From assembly GCA_001916005.1 (NCBI GenBank), contig MNRP01000055.1, forward strand, positions 1-64,000: DNA of 64,000 nucleotides, given 5' to 3'. The notes below the pieces were generated by a model. It saw only the letters and a program-made list of their open reading frames with translations. It had not been told where the DNA came from and did not search any database. Made by a program: the position numbers and the translations under genes. This document shows positions 26,199 through 33,268 of this stretch, one piece after another; positions within the stretch are counted from its first letter, which is position 1; each line of letters starts with the position of its first letter. The DNA comes from Clostridium sp. 26_22. GTDB lineage: Bacteria > Bacillota > Clostridia > TANB77 > CAG-508.

Positions 26199-26495
26199 TT
26201 AATTCTTAACAGATGTTAAAGGAATATTGAGCATTTTTTTCAGGTCTGAAAAACTAACTAAAATATAACCATGTTTTACTTTATTACATAATATATTGAA
26301 ATAAGAATATGATGCTCTTAATAACTGACGTTTTGTTATAATTTCATTTTCATCAGGACTAAAGTCAAATTCATCATATAATTCCAATTCATAAGGATCT
26401 AAAGTTGAAACATAATTCCGTAAAGAATTAAAACCGTGTTCTTGAAGTAATAAATCAGTTTTAATCAAAACTAATAATTCATCTGGATGTTGCAT
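26199..26495 (-). CDS. Small orphan protein, unknown function
   Basis: No family recognised. It has 98 residues, is acidic in the middle (ELYDEFDFSPDENE) and carries a C-terminal segment SFSDLKKMLNIPL. AGGAGG lies about 7 nt before the ATG. It includes one in-frame CGG (SLRNY). It is a single gene on the strand opposite rny and ymdB, inserted between two genes normally adjacent, which suggests a later arrival. Confidence 0.72.
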   Translation of the reverse strand: MQHPDELLVLIKTDLLLQEHGFNSLRNYVSTLDPYELELYDEFDFSPDENEIITKRQLLRASYSYFNILCNKVKHGYILVSFSDLKKMLNIPLTSVKN

Positions 26496-26643
26496 ATAGA
26501 AAATTCCTCCTTTTGCAAATTAATAATTAAACAACATAGATATATATTAACATAAAATCAAATAAAATGCAAACTTGATAAATTTTAAAATATATAGTAT
26601 TATAATAAAGTAATTAAAAAGAAAAAAGAAAGAAGGAAAAAAT

Positions 26644-27417
26644 ATGAAAGTTTTAGCAGTTGGAGATATAGTAGGAACAGCTGGAATTAATAAATTAAAA
26701 CAAAGCTTAAAACAAATAACAGAAAAAGAAAAAATAGATTTCGTTATAGTAAATGCAGAAAATTCAGCAGAAGGAATGGGAATAACAGAAAAAAACTTTA
26801 AAGATATAACATCATTGGGTGTAGACTGTATAACAATGGGAAATCATACTTGGGGAAAAAAAGATATATTCAAATTTATAGATAGCCCCAAAATAATAAG
26901 ACCGGCCAATTACCCAGAAGGTGTTGTTGGAAAAGGTTACAACATTTATACATGCAAAGGCAAAAAAATAGCAGTAATGAATTTAATTGGAAGAGTTGAT
27001 ATAAATATATTAACAGAAAATCCATTTTTAGAAGCAAAAAAGATAATAGAAAAAATTCAAAATGAAGCAGATATGATATTTATAGATTTTCATGCAGAAG
27101 CAACAGCGGAAAAAATAGCATTAGGTTATTATTTAGATGGAAAGGCAACAGCAATATTTGGAACACATACACACGTACAAACAGCAGATGAAAAAATATT
27201 ACCAAATGGAACAGCATACATAACAGATATTGGAATGACAGGTCCCAAATATAGTGTAATAGGAATGAATATACAGTCATCAATTAAAAGATTTGAAACA
27301 GCATTACCAGAAAGATATAAAATAGCAGAAGGAGACTGTATATTAAATGCAGTAGTGTTTGATATTGACGAAAAAACATCTAAAGTAAAAGAAATAAAGA
27401 GAATATATATACAATAA
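26644..27417 (+). CDS. ymdB: YmdB-family metallophosphoesterase
   Basis: This is a TIGR00282-type 2',3'-cyclic phosphodiesterase. The sequence shows VLAVGDIVGTAG (metal site 1), VNAENSAEGMGI, MGNHTWGKKDI, IDFHAEATAEK and GTHTHVQTADE, all typical for the family. Its 257 residues are normal length. It acts in RNA turnover and developmental switching in Bacillus. It is downstream of rny as in many Firmicutes. Confidence 0.94.
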   Translation: MKVLAVGDIVGTAGINKLKQSLKQITEKEKIDFVIVNAENSAEGMGITEKNFKDITSLGVDCITMGNHTWGKKDIFKFIDSPKIIRPANYPEGVVGKGYNIYTCKGKKIAVMNLIGRVDINILTENPFLEAKKIIEKIQNEADMIFIDFHAEATAEKIALGYYLDGKATAIFGTHTHVQTADEKILPNGTAYITDIGMTGPKYSVIGMNIQSSIKRFETALPERYKIAEGDCILNAVVFDIDEKTSKVKEIKRIYIQ

Positions 27418-27435
27418 TTGATAATAATCGATTAA

Positions 27436-27442
27436 TGTCGAA
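27436..27442 (+). promoter_or_regulatory. Possible Spo0A box upstream of spoVS
   Basis: TGTCGAA followed by A-rich sequence matches the 0A-box core. It lies about 130 nt ahead of the spoVS ATG. Confidence 0.35.
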
Positions 27443-27571
27443 AAAATAATTTTATTGCGATGAAAACTTCCAGAAATTTCCAAAAAACTATTTACAAATT
27501 TTTCCAGTTATTGTAAAATACCATTATAAAAAGTTGCAACAAAAAATAAAATTATTAGGAGGCAAAAGAAA

Positions 27572-27835
27572 ATGGAAATTTTAAAAATTTCATCAAAATC
27601 AAACCCTAATTCAGTAGCAGGAGCAATAGCTGGATTAGTAAAAGAATCAAGTAAAGCAGAAATGCAAGCAATCGGAGCAGGAGCATTAAACCAAGCAGTA
27701 AAAGCAGTGGCAATCGCAAGAGGATTTGTAGCACCAGCTGGAGTTGATTTAGTGTGTATACCAGCATTTGCCGATGTAGAAGTAGAAGGTGAAGATAGAA
27801 CTGGAATAAAGTTGATTGTAGAATCAAGAACATAG
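27572..27835 (+). CDS. spoVS: Stage V sporulation protein S
   Basis: SpoVS is a small Alba-like protein required for spore coat and cortex formation. The 87-residue sequence is almost canonical: MEILKISSKSNPNSVAGAIAG, IGAGALNQAVKAVAIARGF and GVDLVCIPAFADVE. TTAGGAGG precedes the ATG. It is followed by a terminator, so it ends its transcript. Confidence 0.97.
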   Translation: MEILKISSKSNPNSVAGAIAGLVKESSKAEMQAIGAGALNQAVKAVAIARGFVAPAGVDLVCIPAFADVEVEGEDRTGIKLIVESRT

Positions 27836-27845
27836 AAGTTACGGG

Positions 27846-27869
27846 GTCACATTTTTATGTGGCTTTTTT
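27846..27869 (+). terminator. Terminator after spoVS
   Basis: GTCACAT pairs with ATGTGGC (one G-U) and is followed by T6. Confidence 0.85.
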
Positions 27870-27952
27870 GATGCTTAGAAAAAGTAAAAAAACTATTGAC
27901 AATTAAAATGAGGTATGTAAAAATAGGGGAAGAAGATATGGAGGTAATATAA

Positions 27953-28417
27953 ATGGAAAAAGTAAGAAAATTTGAAGTAGCAAAAGGTTTTGAAGATAAA
28001 GGAATAAATTTACCAGTAAGAAAAACAAAATATTCAGCTGGTTATGATATTGAAGCTGCAGAAGATGTTATAGTTCCAAGTTTTAAAAAAGGAATGAATC
28101 CAACATTAGTAAAAACAGGAATAAAAGCTTACATGCAAGATGATGAAGTTTTAATATTAGCAAATAGAAGCTCAAACCCAAAGAAAAAGGGATTAATATT
28201 AGCAAATAGTATAGGTGTTATAGATAAAGATTATTATGGAAATCCAGACAATGATGGACATATAATGTTTGCATTTTATAACATAAAAGATGAAGATGTA
28301 GAAATAAAAAAGGGTGACTGCATAGGACAAGGAATCTTCCAAAAATATTTAGTAACAGATGATGATATTGCAACAGGAGAAAGATTAGGAGGATTTGGAT
28401 CAACATCAAAAAATTAA
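27953..28417 (+). CDS. dut: dUTP diphosphatase (dUTPase)
   Basis: It hydrolyses dUTP to dUMP, keeping uracil out of DNA and feeding dTMP synthesis. It is a trimeric dUTPase-fold protein of 154 residues with motif 1 SAGYDIEA, motif 2 NRSSNPKKKGL, motif 3 GVIDKDYYGN plus an inserted NPDNDG, motif 4 KKGDCIGQGIF and motif 5 RLGGFGST. SD GGAGG lies 7 nt before ATG. The extra residues between motifs resemble the longer phage-like Firmicutes variants. Confidence 0.93.
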   Translation: MEKVRKFEVAKGFEDKGINLPVRKTKYSAGYDIEAAEDVIVPSFKKGMNPTLVKTGIKAYMQDDEVLILANRSSNPKKKGLILANSIGVIDKDYYGNPDNDGHIMFAFYNIKDEDVEIKKGDCIGQGIFQKYLVTDDDIATGERLGGFGSTSKN

Positions 28418-28510
28418 AACTCAAAACTGAAATAGAATGGATAGTCAAGCTGAAAAAAATATAAAATTTTCTAATGCTTGAAAAATAAGGAAAAAATAGC
28501 AAAATAACAT

Positions 28511-28542
28511 AAAAAGTCAAAATAAAAGCTTTGACTTTTTTT
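28511..28542 (+). terminator. Terminator after dut
   Basis: AAAAAGTCAAA and TTTGACTTTTT form an 11-bp stem with T7. Confidence 0.88.
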
Positions 28543-28662
28543 GTGTTTTGGTGTATAATAAATATGGTTAAAAAATCCAATAAAGTTATTTCATATTGAC
28601 TTAACTTTATAATATTTTTTTGCTGAAAAATTTTGAAAAAATACTGAAAGGAGCTGACTTAC

Positions 28663-29232
28663 ATGTTTAGTGTAGGAGACAAAATAGTTTACCCAATGCA
28701 TGGTGCAGGGACAATAGATTCAATAGAGGAAAAAGATATATTAGGAGAAAAACAATCATATTATATATTAAAAATGCCAAGTGATGTAAAGGTTATGATA
28801 CCAACAGCAAAAGCAGAAGAAGTAGGTGTTAGAAATATAATAGATAAACAATCAGCAGAAAAAGTGTTTAAAATATTAGGTCAAGATGAAACAGAAATGG
28901 ACAAAAATTGGAATAAAAGATATAGAAATAATATGGACAAAATGAAGAGTGGAGACATATACGAAGTAGCTGATGTTGTAAGAAATTTGAGTTTTAAACA
29001 AAAAGAAAAAGGACTTTCAACAGGTGAAAAGAAAATGTTAAACAATGCAAAACAAATTTTAGTAAGTGAATTAGTTTTAGCAGAACATGCAAATAAAGAT
29101 GAAGTTGAAGAACAAATAGAAAATAAAATAAATACATCATTTATGACATTCAGAGCAGATACTGTTGAACAAGATAGTATTGTAAATAAATTTATTCCAT
29201 TTGATGGAACAAATAATTCAACAAATTTGTAA
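28663..29232 (+). CDS. CarD family transcriptional regulator
   Basis: CarD/CdnL proteins bind the RNA polymerase beta lobe and promoter DNA and stabilise open complexes. The 189-residue protein starts MFSVGDKIVYPMHGAGTID (RNAP-interaction domain) and continues with the helical DNA-binding domain around LSTGEKKMLNNAKQILVSEL. It has its own terminator. Its regulatory targets cannot be inferred here. Confidence 0.92.
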   Translation: MFSVGDKIVYPMHGAGTIDSIEEKDILGEKQSYYILKMPSDVKVMIPTAKAEEVGVRNIIDKQSAEKVFKILGQDETEMDKNWNKRYRNNMDKMKSGDIYEVADVVRNLSFKQKEKGLSTGEKKMLNNAKQILVSELVLAEHANKDEVEEQIENKINTSFMTFRADTVEQDSIVNKFIPFDGTNNSTNL

Positions 29233-29240
29233 TTGATGTA

Positions 29241-29290
29241 AATCAGAAGATAAACATATAATATATGTTTTCTTCTGATTTTAATTTTTT
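29241..29290 (+). terminator. Terminator after carD
   Basis: AATCAGAAGA pairs with TCTTCTGATT, with an inner ACATAT/ATATGT stem, followed by T-rich sequence. Confidence 0.87.
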
Positions 29291-29358
29291 AATAAATTAT
29301 ATAAAAATATATAATTAAAAAATTCGAAAAATATTTTTGAAAATTTTTAAAAAATGTA

Positions 29359-29387
29359 TTGACAAATTTTTAATATAATATTATAAT
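29359..29387 (+). promoter_or_regulatory. Promoter of tRNA-Leu(UAA)
   Basis: A perfect TTGACA, a 17-bp spacer, then TATAAT, 39 nt before the tRNA. Confidence 0.9.
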
Positions 29388-29426
29388 AGCAATTGTCGTT
29401 AGGACAAACCAGTTCAAATTATATAT

Positions 29427-29514
29427 GCAGATGTGGCGGAACTGGTAGACGCACAGGACTTAAAATCCTGCGGTTGAATAAACCGTGCCGGTTCGATTCC
29501 GGCCATCTGCACCA
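29427..29514 (+). tRNA. tRNA-Leu (anticodon UAA)
   Basis: It has acceptor GCAGATG/CATCTGC, anticodon loop CTTAAAA, a long class II variable arm, T-arm CCGGTTCGATTCCGG and encoded CCA. It reads UUA, the dominant leucine codon here. Confidence 0.96.
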
Positions 29515-29516
29515 TT

Positions 29517-29554
29517 AAAACCTCAAGTAGTTCGTAAGATATACTTGAGGTTTT
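29517..29554 (+). terminator. Terminator after tRNA-Leu(UAA)
   Basis: AAAACCTCAAGTA and TACTTGAGGTTTT form a perfect 13-bp stem. Between 29555 and 29732 I see nothing but AT-rich spacer. Confidence 0.88.
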
Positions 29555-29732
29555 AATTTAAAAATAGTGCAAAGTTCTAACAAAAGTTCTAACACTTTTC
29601 CAAAATTAAAATTTTTATAATGTGCATATCTTAATGTAGTCTGAAAAAATGTAGAAATCAAGCAAATGTATATAAAAGTAGAAACAAGAATAAAGTAACC
29701 TAAAAACAATTATTGAAATTGTAGAAAAAACA

Positions 29733-29761
29733 TTGTTTTTAAAATAAAAATAAAGTATAAT
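29733..29761 (+). promoter_or_regulatory. Toxin promoter of the par/Fst-like locus
   Basis: TTGTTT, 17 bp, TATAAT. Transcription would start near 29768, about 43 nt before the toxin start codon. Confidence 0.7.
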
Positions 29762-29810
29762 AAATCCATCCTTTTCAAAGGAAATCTTTGAGGAAGGAGG
29801 TGCAACTAGA

Positions 29811-29827
29811 GTGAGTTCATTTGATTT
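29811..29827 (+). repeat. Direct repeat DRa of the par/Fst-like locus
   Basis: GTGAGTTCATTTGATTT covers the toxin start codon and recurs exactly at 29986-30002. Both copies are preceded by GTGCAA. An antisense RNA through the right copy could pair here and block translation. Confidence 0.8.
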
Positions 29828-29900
29828 AATCTGGCGATTAATCATTTTGTTACTTTTAAGTAATAATGATGATGAAAGCCAAGACACAAACAAAGATTAA
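29811..29900 (+). CDS. Putative type I toxin, small hydrophobic peptide (Fst/par-like)
   Basis: A GTG-started 29-residue ORF has an excellent SD (AAGGAGGTG, 8 nt spacing). It encodes a polar start, a hydrophobic helix (LIWRLIILLLL) and an acidic, charged tail (NNDDESQDTNKD). Plasmid pAD1 Fst and its chromosomal relatives share this layout: one membrane helix, then an acidic-polar tail. The start codon lies in a direct repeat whose second copy sits in a convergent antisense unit, as in par loci. The toxin identity is inferred from architecture, not sequence identity. Confidence 0.65.
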   Translation: MSSFDLIWRLIILLLLSNNDDESQDTNKD

Positions 29901-29906
29901 TCTTTG

Positions 29907-29937
29907 GGGCAGGCGGACACCTGCCTTTTCTTTATTT
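29907..29937 (+). terminator. Toxin mRNA terminator with loop CGGACA
   Basis: GGCAGG/CCTGCC stem with loop CGGACA (29914-29919), followed by TTTTCTTT. The loop is perfectly complementary to the terminator loop of the antisense RNA. Confidence 0.85.
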
Positions 29938-29944
29938 TAAACAA

Positions 29945-30009
29945 TAAAAAAGAGATATGCGGACACATATCTCGTGCAAACCTTTGTGAGTTCATTTGAT
30001 TTGCTAGCT
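29945..30009 (-). ncRNA. Putative antitoxin RNA (RNA II-like, about 65 nt)
   Basis: A minus-strand consensus promoter would start this RNA near 30009. It crosses repeat DRb and ends at hairpin GAGATATG/CATATCTC with loop UGUCCG and a U6 run (plus-strand A run 29946-29951). The length, convergent orientation, repeat pairing and complementary terminator loops all match antisense RNA II of pAD1 par. Confidence 0.65.
29986..30002 (+). repeat. Direct repeat DRb of the par/Fst-like locus
   Basis: This is a 17-bp exact copy of DRa, within the predicted antisense RNA. Confidence 0.8.
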
Positions 30010-30015
30010 AATGTT

Positions 30016-30044
30016 ATTATAACATCAATTTTATTATATGTCAA
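30016..30044 (-). promoter_or_regulatory. Antitoxin RNA promoter
   Basis: Read on the minus strand this is a perfect TTGACA, 17-bp spacer, TATAAT. It is stronger than the toxin promoter, as expected for an unstable antitoxin RNA. Confidence 0.8.
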
Positions 30045-30245
30045 ATATTCTTTATAATTCATAATTTATACAAATTTTAGAAAATTGTAGAAAATTTGAC
30101 TTAAAAGAAGAATGGACTACTAAATTATCTAAAATTTACTAAATTCATTATAGATTTGTAAATTAATTAAATGTGATTTTATTTGTTGTAAAAAATTAAT
30201 AATATTGATATAATATTTTTGAACAGAACAAAAGAAGGTGAAAAG

Positions 30246-30485
30246 ATGCAAGAATTTTCATTAAAGTTAGAGAGCCCAATAAATGAAATTTATTTAAATT
30301 TTTAAACTATTGAATTATTAAGTATAATTCAATGTGAAAATGTAGAAGAATTAAAAGATTTTGCAATTAATTGTTCACAATTAGATATGATTGAAGAAGA
30401 TTTTATTATTTGGAACGATAATGATATTGAAAATATAAAAAGAAAACTTGTCGAACAGTATAAGATGTCATACATTATTAGATAA
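30246..30485 (+). pseudogene. Small ORF interrupted by an in-frame stop
   Basis: SD AGAAGGTG precedes ATG 30246. The frame reads 19 codons to a TAA at 30303, then stays open with normal composition to a TAA at 30483 (an acidic stretch including IIQCENVEELKDF). The whole would be 79 residues if the stop were lost. I do not recognise it. It lies just upstream of another truncated gene, so the area looks decayed. Confidence 0.45.
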
Positions 30486-30531
30486 ACAAACTAGGAATTA
30501 AAATTTAAGAGGAAGGCCAAAAGATGAAGTT

Positions 30532-31632
30532 TTGGGAGAATTACAAGAATATGTACAGAAATCTATAGATTTTGTTGCAAAATATAATGAAGATCACAAG
30601 ATAAATGGAAAAGGAGTAATAAGTTCTGTAGATTTGTTTAATGAGATAGTTTCTTTTGAGGATCCATACAGAAATATGTGGGAAGAATTATACGGAATTT
30701 CTACCGAGGAATTAGTTAGTGTTTTTCAGTATGCATTAGAAAACAAACCAGATGGAGTAACGTATGTATATAATGAACCATTTTTGGAAAATCCTGAAAG
30801 AAGACAAGTAGTAATAGAGCAATTATCTGAAATTAATGAACTAGCACCAGGACTAATTGATACAATAGGAAATCAGATGCATATTGAGATGACACAAAAC
30901 TTAGATGATATTAGACACTGCTTTGGAGATTTAAAAAAATTAGAACAATTAGGAATTGGAACTCAAATAACAGAATTTGATATGTGTTTACCAGAAAGAT
31001 TTATGGTTGATGAAAAAGGAAAAATACGTTCTGAGCACGATTTGGTAGAAATTATTAATAGTAAAATAAGTAAAAGTGGTATTACAATTGGAAGTATAGC
31101 AGAGTTTAAATCAATGAGAATGAATGAAATTTCAAAAGCTATTGAAGAAACTGGAATACAGTTAGATGGAATAACATATTGGTCTATAAGTGATATATTA
31201 GATCATAATTTAGAAAGAACTAATAGAAAAACTTATGAACAAGCTATACAAAGAGATATTGCTCAGACAAGGTATTCTGGATTATATTCTGATTTAGAGA
31301 AAAATCAAAAATTATCTTCAAAAGTAAATGTAGAGGAGTTTGGAAAATTTGAAAAAATTGGAGAAGGAAAATGTGCAAATATATACAAATCAGGAGATAA
31401 TGTATATAAAATATTAAAAGAAAATACAGATCAAAACATTTTATTTGAGGATATGCATGATGATAATATTATGTGGGATGATGAAGCTAAAAGTATAAAA
31501 ATAATAGATACAGATTTCTTTAAAAAAATAAATGAAAATTCAAATTTAAAAAATATTAATTATCAAAGTTTTGCGGGAACATTGCAAGGAATAATAGATG
31601 CAAAAATAAATGAATATGGAAAGACAAAATGA
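30532..31632 (+). pseudogene. GH10 xylanase-like domain fused to a deleted protein-kinase-like domain, 5'-truncated
   Basis: Residues 1-245 follow the glycoside hydrolase family 10 pattern: VDLFNEIVSF (acid/base region), YNEPFLENPERR, DTIGNQMHIEM, GTQITEFDM (nucleophile Glu) and ITYWSISD. Residues 275-340 look like protein-kinase pieces: a P-loop-like KIGEGKCANIYKSG directly joined to a catalytic-loop-like DMHDDNIM and IIDTD, with the intervening lobe missing. The start is a weak TTG, and the GH10 N-terminal strands are absent. It is probably a remnant, although a shortened functional protein cannot be excluded. Confidence 0.6.
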
Positions 31633-31673
31633 AGTTAACAATCACGATGAAATGGAATTGTAATAAAAATAAA

Positions 31674-31730
31674 GGCTCATTATTTTATACTGAACTAAAT
31701 AAGTTAAACAGTATAAAGTGAGTCTTTTTA
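31674..31730. terminator. Long bidirectional terminator
   Basis: GGCTCATTATTTTATACTG pairs with CAGTATAAAGTGAGTC and is followed by T5. It separates the GH10-like remnant and nth, which are convergent. Confidence 0.82.
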
Positions 31731-31732
31731 GT

Positions 31733-32362
31733 TTAAATATTTTTATTCTTACAATATTCCCTAATAGGACAAATATCACACTTAGGATTTCTAGCAACAC
31801 AAATATTTCTACCATGCCAAATAAGCAAATGATTAACATCATTCCAATACTCTTTAGGAATAAGTCTAATCAAATCCTGTTCAATCTTTTCAGGCTCTTT
31901 TTCACTAGAAAAGCCAATCAAATTAGAAATTCTTTTAGCATGAGTATCAACAGCAATACCTTGAGCATCATTAAAAACTTCAAGCATAACAACATTAGCA
32001 GACTTTCTACCAACGCCAGCAAGAGACATTAAATCTTTCATATTATTTGGAACAATACCGCCAAAATTTTCTAAAACCTGTTTAGCACATAATTTAATAT
32101 TTTTAGCTTTATTCTTATAAAAACCACAAGGATGAATAATATCTTCCAATTCATTAATATCAATATTAGCAAAATCTTCAATAGTTTTGCATCTATCAAA
32201 AAGAGCAGGAGTAGTCTTATTAACTCGGTCATCAGTACATTGAGCAGAAAGCATAACAGCTACAACCATTTGAAAAGGAGTTTTAAAATCTAAACTACAT
32301 TGTGCATCTGGGTAAGTATCTTTTAAAATATTAATTATATTAATTGCATCATTTCTTTTCAT
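31733..32362 (-). CDS. nth: Endonuclease III
   Basis: This base-excision repair DNA glycosylase/AP lyase acts on oxidised pyrimidines. The 209-residue protein has the helix-hairpin-helix LMSLAGVGRKSANVV with the catalytic Lys, the catalytic Asp in AVDTHAKRI, and the 4Fe-4S loop C-x6-C-x2-C-x5-C (CVARNPKCDICPIREYC) near the C-terminus. It is monocistronic between terminators. Confidence 0.96.
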   Translation of the reverse strand: MKRNDAINIINILKDTYPDAQCSLDFKTPFQMVVAVMLSAQCTDDRVNKTTPALFDRCKTIEDFANIDINELEDIIHPCGFYKNKAKNIKLCAKQVLENFGGIVPNNMKDLMSLAGVGRKSANVVMLEVFNDAQGIAVDTHAKRISNLIGFSSEKEPEKIEQDLIRLIPKEYWNDVNHLLIWHGRNICVARNPKCDICPIREYCKNKNI

Positions 32363-32565
32363 ATATAAACCTCTTATCTTATAAATTTAATATAATTATA
32401 TAAGGAAAATAATCAAAAAGCAATAACAAATAAAACCATTATTTCATATTATTTGACATACTTTGTTTTAAAATTAATAATTAACCAAGAGCATATTTTA
32501 CATAAAAAGGAACAATAAAATAAAATAACTAATATAATATATAAAAACAATTAGGAGGTAATAAT

Positions 32566-32715
32566 ATGTTATGTGCATTGAAAAAAACATTAGGAGTAAT
32601 ATTAATAGGAATAGGATTAGGAATATTATTAGTATTATTGCTTCCACTAACAGGTTGGCTTTTTATAATAGGAGTAGCATTAGCTTGTGTAGGAATCATG
32701 TGGCTTGCATGCTAA
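32566..32715 (+). CDS. Small two-helix membrane protein upstream of spoVM
   Basis: A 49-residue ORF has AGGAGG 8 nt before ATG. Two hydrophobic helices (LGVILIGIGLGILLVLLL and WLFIIGVALACVGIMWL) are separated by PLTG, and Cys residues lie at positions 3, 41 and 49. I do not recognise a named family. It lies 38 nt upstream of spoVM and could share its transcript, so a sporulation role is possible. Confidence 0.7.
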   Translation: MLCALKKTLGVILIGIGLGILLVLLLPLTGWLFIIGVALACVGIMWLAC

Positions 32716-32753
32716 AGAATAGCTAATAATTAGAATATTAAGGAGGGGTACAT

Positions 32754-32828
32754 ATGACTATCGTAGTAAAAAAAGTTCCAAAATTTTTAAGAGGATTTGT
32801 AAAATTAATTTTTGGAATAAAAGACTAA
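32754..32828 (+). CDS. spoVM: Stage V sporulation protein M (24 residues)
   Basis: SpoVM is a tiny amphipathic helix that binds the convex forespore membrane and tethers SpoIVA to start coat assembly. The peptide has the family pattern: KKVPKFLRG (with the helix-breaking Pro9 followed by KFL), then FVKLIFGIKD. AGGAGGGG is 7 nt upstream. The position beside rpmB matches Bacillus and Clostridia. It is only 24 codons, so easily missed. Confidence 0.88.
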   Translation: MTIVVKKVPKFLRGFVKLIFGIKD

Positions 32829-32829
32829 G

Positions 32830-32866
32830 AAAAGAGGGAAAGTAGTAAACTACAAACCCTCTTTTA
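32830..32866 (+). terminator. Terminator after spoVM
   Basis: AAAAGAGGG pairs with CCCTCTTTT, with an inner GTAGT/ACTAC stem. Confidence 0.85.
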
Positions 32867-32897
32867 ATATTTTATATAAACAAAAAAAGAGCGATCA

Positions 32898-33098
32898 TTA
32901 TGCTCTTTTAACTTTTCCGTTTTTTAAACATTTTGCACAAACATGAATTCTTTTTACTTCACCATTTTCCATAATAGCTTTTACGCTTCTTAAATTTGGT
33001 TTCCAAGTACGTGGACTTCTTTTACTTATATGTGAACGAGTTATGCTAAGTTTATTTCCATTACTTTGTGATTTTTCACAAACTGCACATTTAGCCAT
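32898..33098 (-). CDS. rpmB: 50S ribosomal protein L28
   Basis: The 66-residue large-subunit protein shows MAKCAVCEKSQ, NKLSITRSHISKRSPRTWKPN and HVCAKCLKNGKVKRA. Its two CxxC pairs (CAVC, CAKC) make the zinc-binding form. The start at 33098 has AGGAGGTG upstream; the longer frame to 33200 is not supported. A minus-strand terminator overlaps its end (GAGC/GCTC stem with T7 around 32881-32895). Confidence 0.97.
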   Translation of the reverse strand: MAKCAVCEKSQSNGNKLSITRSHISKRSPRTWKPNLRSVKAIMENGEVKRIHVCAKCLKNGKVKRA

Positions 33099-33199
33099 TT
33101 CTTTGCACCTCCTAATTTTTAAATTAAAATTGACTGCTTCTAAGTTTATCATAAAATAATAAAAAAAACAAGTATTTTTGAAAAATTTATAAAAAATCA

Positions 33200-33227
33200 T
33201 TGCAAAATAGGAAAAATATGGTATAAT
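33200..33227 (+). promoter_or_regulatory. tig promoter
   Basis: TTGCAA, a 16-bp spacer, TATAAT, 41 nt before the tig ATG. Confidence 0.75.
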
Positions 33228-33268
33228 ATAAAAGCTATATGAATAAATGAAAGGATTGAGAAATTATT

